A stretch of DNA of 7,673 nt from Thermodesulfobacteriota bacterium (GTDB taxonomy: Bacteria > Desulfobacterota > RBG-13-43-22). The stretch covers positions 1 to 7,673 of the forward strand of contig JALOOY010000061.1 in NCBI GenBank assembly GCA_025454185.1, written 5' to 3'. The notes beneath the pieces are model-generated. The model had not been told where the DNA came from and ran no database searches. It worked only from the letters and a program-made list of their open reading frames with translations. A program made the translations under genes and the position numbers. Of the stretch, positions 4,924 to 7,673 are shown piece after piece. Within the stretch, counting starts at the first letter, position 1, and each line of letters begins with the position of its first letter.

Positions 4924-6300
4924 CTATTTCTTTTCGGACCGGTCGTCGTATTCGGTGCGGAGGGAAGCCAGCCGATCCTGGATCCGCAAAAAGGCGTCCA
5001 CCACATCGGGATGGAACTGGGCCCCCCGCTCCCGGGTGATGATGTCGACCGCCTCGGCATGGGAGCGACCCGGCTGGTAGCAGCGTTCGGCGGTGAGGGC
5101 GTCGTAGGTATCCGCCACGGCCACGATCAAGGCCGAAAGGGGAATGGCCTCCCCCCGGATCCCCTGCGGGTAACCCCGGCCGTCGAAACGTTCGTGATGA
5201 TAGAGAGCTATCTCCCGGCCCATCTGGATGAAACTGGCCTGTCCCAGTTTTTCATCCATGTCGCGCAGGGCCTCGCCCCCGATGGAGGTGTGTCGTTTGA
5301 TGGTTTCGTACTCCTCCGGAGTCAGGGGGCCCGGTTTGAGGAGGACGGCGTCGGGGATGGCCACCTTGCCCAGATCGTGCAGGGTGCAAGATTCCGCCAG
5401 GTTGTCCACAAAAAGGGGATCCACGCGCTGGCGGTAGCGGGGGTCCCGACCCAGTTCCCGGGCGATCTCCCGGCAATAGGCCCGCATCCGGTCCAGGTGC
5501 TCGCCCGTATACTTGTCCCGGGAGTCGGCCAGCTTGGCCAGCCCGAAAATAGTGGCCCGCTGGGTCCGTTGCTGAATCTCCTGCTGCTCCTCCAACTGAC
5601 GGACCTTCTGCAGCAGGTCTTTTTGTTTGCTGTCCACCAGCACTTCCAGGGATGCGGAGTGGGCTCGGAGCAGCTCCTGGACCCGTTCCAGGTCGATCCG
5701 CAGCCGGTATTCCCTGCGGCGCAGGCGCATATTGGTTTTGGCCCCCACCAGAGCGATGATCAGAGTGGCCAGGACGAACATGTTATTGGCCAGAAAAGTA
5801 AAATTATAGGCCGGCCAGTGCCGGAACAAAACCAGGATCAGGTAAACCCCGTAAAGAATCAGGATGTGCAAGAACAGACGGCGGGTACGGGCCGGCACCA
5901 GCAGGCCGAAACCGATGAAGACCAGATTCAGCCCGGCGTAATAAGGGGTGGAAAAGCTGTCCAGGACCAGGATCATGAGCAGGATGACTCCCCCCACCAG
6001 ATAAAAGGCCGCCAGGCCCAGATAAAAGCTCCTGTCTCCCAGGTTTTTCAGCCGGTTTATCAACCAGAGGAGCAGACAGCCGCAGGAGGCGATTAGGCGG
6101 TACATTAGGAAAAGCTGTCCCTGTTCCGGGTAGAGCAGAAAATCGAGGAAGGAAAAAAGTGGGACCAGAAAGACCCCCAGGAGCAGAATGACGTCCACCC
6201 GCTGCCGCAGGAGGGGCGAAAGGTCCTCATAGAACCCGGCAATTTCCGGCGGACCTGAGCCGGGCCTGTTCCAGAAGCTGAAGCGGGAGGGGCCGGACAT
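4924..6300 (-). CDS. Membrane-anchored HD-GYP cyclic-di-GMP phosphodiesterase
   Basis: A 458-residue protein. Residues about 35-187 are very hydrophobic, with roughly six transmembrane segments and no recognised sensor family. Residues about 190-250 look like a charged signalling coiled coil (repeated L, E, Q, R). The HD-GYP domain fills about 250-445. It has GEH (E267/H268), HDLGK (H308, D309, K312), H337, YHHERFDGRGYP (H368, H369 and GYP at 376-378) and VADTYDALT (D397). All metal- and substrate-binding positions I can identify are kept, so it should hydrolyse cyclic-di-GMP, or a related dinucleotide, at the membrane. The ATG lies 10 bp after the stop of the upstream methyltransferase gene, with an AAGG 5-6 nt before it, which implies a shared operon. 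The ligand of the membrane region is unknown; the neighbour may make it. Confidence 0.93.
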   Translation of the reverse strand: MSGPSRFSFWNRPGSGPPEIAGFYEDLSPLLRQRVDVILLLGVFLVPLFSFLDFLLYPEQGQLFLMYRLIASCGCLLLWLINRLKNLGDRSFYLGLAAFYLVGGVILLMILVLDSFSTPYYAGLNLVFIGFGLLVPARTRRLFLHILILYGVYLILVLFRHWPAYNFTFLANNMFVLATLIIALVGAKTNMRLRRREYRLRIDLERVQELLRAHSASLEVLVDSKQKDLLQKVRQLEEQQEIQQRTQRATIFGLAKLADSRDKYTGEHLDRMRAYCREIARELGRDPRYRQRVDPLFVDNLAESCTLHDLGKVAIPDAVLLKPGPLTPEEYETIKRHTSIGGEALRDMDEKLGQASFIQMGREIALYHHERFDGRGYPQGIRGEAIPLSALIVAVADTYDALTAERCYQPGRSHAEAVDIITRERGAQFHPDVVDAFLRIQDRLASLRTEYDDRSEKK

Positions 6301-6310
6301 GGGGACCTTG

Positions 6311-7673
6311 TCAGCCCTGGTCGGGTTTGCGGGCCACCAGGAACAGGTTGACGCCTTCCGGTTCGGAAAGGATCTCGATCCCGGAGCCGAAGGGAGTCCC
6401 GGTCAGGAGGGTCCGGAGCTGCTCTGCGCTACGGTGGATCAGTTTCCATTGGAGCAGGTGATCCATGAAGGCCCGGTTGGGGTTGGTGGGTCCGAAATTC
6501 CCCACCACCAGGGCCCCGCCCGGCTGGAGGTGTCCGTAGGCCTGCCGGGCCAGGGTCTGGAACAGGGAATCGTCCAGGTAATCGGCCAGACCCACTGAAT
6601 AGATCACGTCGATGTTGCCGATGGGGTGTTTTTCGCGGCCGATGATCCAGCGTAGCACGTCGGCCTGCATGAGCCGGATCACCGCCTGATGGGGAAAGAC
6701 ATTGACCTGCTGGTGGGTGAAGGCCAGGGCTTCCGGGTCGGCATCGACACACAGGGCCTCCACCGGGGTCCGGTCATTGTCCGCGGCCAAAAAATCGAAA
6801 AGTTCGCGGCAGGAGCCGCAGGCCAGGTTCAGGAGGCGCAGGGACCGGTCCCGGGCCGTCCGGGCGGCGGCCTCCCGGGCCAGGAGCCGGGTGATCAACA
6901 CCCGCCGGCCGCGCACTGCCCGGGCCGCGGCCGTATTCAGACACCAGTGGTCCACCAGCGCGCCGAGCCGGCCGTCTCCCCGGGCACAATTGGTGTAGAG
7001 CATCTCCATCATCAGGAAATCGCCGGCATAGCCTTTGGGTTTGTAATAGGCCCGCTCGGCAAAACGGCTGCGCATGAAATAAGGGAAAATCTCCTTGAAA
7101 ATATAGCCCCAGAAAGGGCCGGCCAGTTCATGGCCCTCGACGGCCTGCCGCAGGTCTTCCAGTTGGGCGTTGAAACGGTCCAGAACCAGCAGGCACTGTT
7201 CCTGAAAGGGTCCTTCCGGGGTCTGGTCTCCGGCCTGCTGGAGGCGCATGGACAGGTCGAAAAAATCAGCCTTGAAGGTTTCCACCATCTGGTTGACCCG
7301 GGGCCAGAAGGGGTGCCGAAAGGCCTCGGGCGTCAGGACCTGGGCTTCCTCGAATCCCCGCCGGCCGGTGGACAGGGCGGCCGTGTAGGCCACCAGCGGC
7401 TCCCTTTCTTCCAGGATCCGTCGGAATTTGACGCAGATGGATTGGGCCAGAAGGGAGACGAAAGAGCCGTACAAGGCGGGGGCCTGCTGCTGCATCCGGG
7501 TCATGGTATCGCGGTCCCAAGTGCGGATGGTGGTATCTTCCGTGGCCCGCAGGGTCCGGACCCGCGAGTGTTGATCAAAAAAGCCGATTTCCCCGAAAAG
7601 TTCCCCCGGTCCGATAAAGGCGACGATGATGGCCTTTTCCCGGGAGCCGTAGGTCACCTCGACGGTGCCGGAT
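6311..7673 (-). CDS. cNMP-binding domain / PhcB-like SAM-dependent methyltransferase (5' truncated)
   Basis: The frame runs off the window's right edge, and conserved sequence (SGTVEV) precedes the GTG at 7655-7657, so that codon is internal. Residues below count from that GTG. The N-terminus is the second half of a cyclic-nucleotide-binding domain: GPGELFGEIGFFDQHSRVR (16-34), with the Glu and Arg of a phosphate-binding cassette. A long helical region follows (60-200). YYKPKGYAGDFLMMEMLY (204-221) resembles the signature of PhcB-like methyltransferases, often named for 3-hydroxypalmitate methyl ester (EF) biosynthesis. A class I SAM-binding fold follows: LLNLACGSCREL (275-286), CVDADPEAL (303-311) and QADVLRW (331-337). 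The likely reaction is nucleotide-regulated methyl transfer, possibly to a fatty acid carboxylate; the substrate is inferred from family naming only. It ends in TGA 10 bp before the HD-GYP start. Confidence 0.85.
   Translation of the reverse strand, partial: SGTVEVTYGSREKAIIVAFIGPGELFGEIGFFDQHSRVRTLRATEDTTIRTWDRDTMTRMQQQAPALYGSFVSLLAQSICVKFRRILEEREPLVAYTAALSTGRRGFEEAQVLTPEAFRHPFWPRVNQMVETFKADFFDLSMRLQQAGDQTPEGPFQEQCLLVLDRFNAQLEDLRQAVEGHELAGPFWGYIFKEIFPYFMRSRFAERAYYKPKGYAGDFLMMEMLYTNCARGDGRLGALVDHWCLNTAAARAVRGRRVLITRLLAREAAARTARDRSLRLLNLACGSCRELFDFLAADNDRTPVEALCVDADPEALAFTHQQVNVFPHQAVIRLMQADVLRWIIGREKHPIGNIDVIYSVGLADYLDDSLFQTLARQAYGHLQPGGALVVGNFGPTNPNRAFMDHLLQWKLIHRSAEQLRTLLTGTPFGSGIEILSEPEGVNLFLVARKPDQG

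Noticed and set aside
5011..6096. A 361-codon plus-strand open frame opposite the HD-GYP gene
   Set aside because: It is antisense to a gene with a complete HD-GYP active site, and its translation shows no recognisable domain; high GC favours such shadow frames.

Overview
The window is GC-rich chromosomal DNA from a bacterium that decodes UGA as selenocysteine, because it carries a tRNA-Sec gene. A bacterial PolB2-type family B polymerase, a membrane HD-GYP protein, a DUF975/FHA fusion and a cNMP-binding/methyltransferase fusion, together with strong GC bias, suggest Desulfobacterota (the former Deltaproteobacteria). This assignment rests on gene content and style only and is moderately supported.

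Plus-strand half (1-2986). The window opens inside a family B DNA polymerase gene (5' end missing) containing motifs A, B and an altered motif C. Next comes a consensus sigma-70 promoter (TTGACT, 17 bp, TATAAT) driving selC, the tRNA for selenocysteine. No ORF call would show this gene. Immediately 3' of the tRNA is a more AT-rich two-gene cassette: a DUF4258 protein followed by a YgiT-type zinc-finger protein, which looks like a toxin-antitoxin pair. Then follow a divergent PurN-like formyltransferase and a small GIY-YIG protein.

Minus-strand half (2973-7673). A YjbQ/UPF0047 gene converges on the GIY-YIG gene and overlaps its 3' end by 14 bp. A spacer of about 130 bp holding one inverted repeat separates it from a run of three minus-strand genes. 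In transcription order these are: a cNMP-binding plus PhcB-like SAM methyltransferase (5' end off the window); 10 bp later, a membrane-anchored HD-GYP cyclic-di-GMP phosphodiesterase; and 69 bp later, a DUF975 membrane / zinc-ribbon / FHA protein. All three combine input or recognition domains with signalling outputs, so they may form one signalling operon. The best candidate for something new is the pairing of a nucleotide-gated, PhcB-like (fatty-acid methyl ester type) methyltransferase with a membrane HD-GYP protein. That is an inference from domains and spacing; no function is shown by sequence alone.
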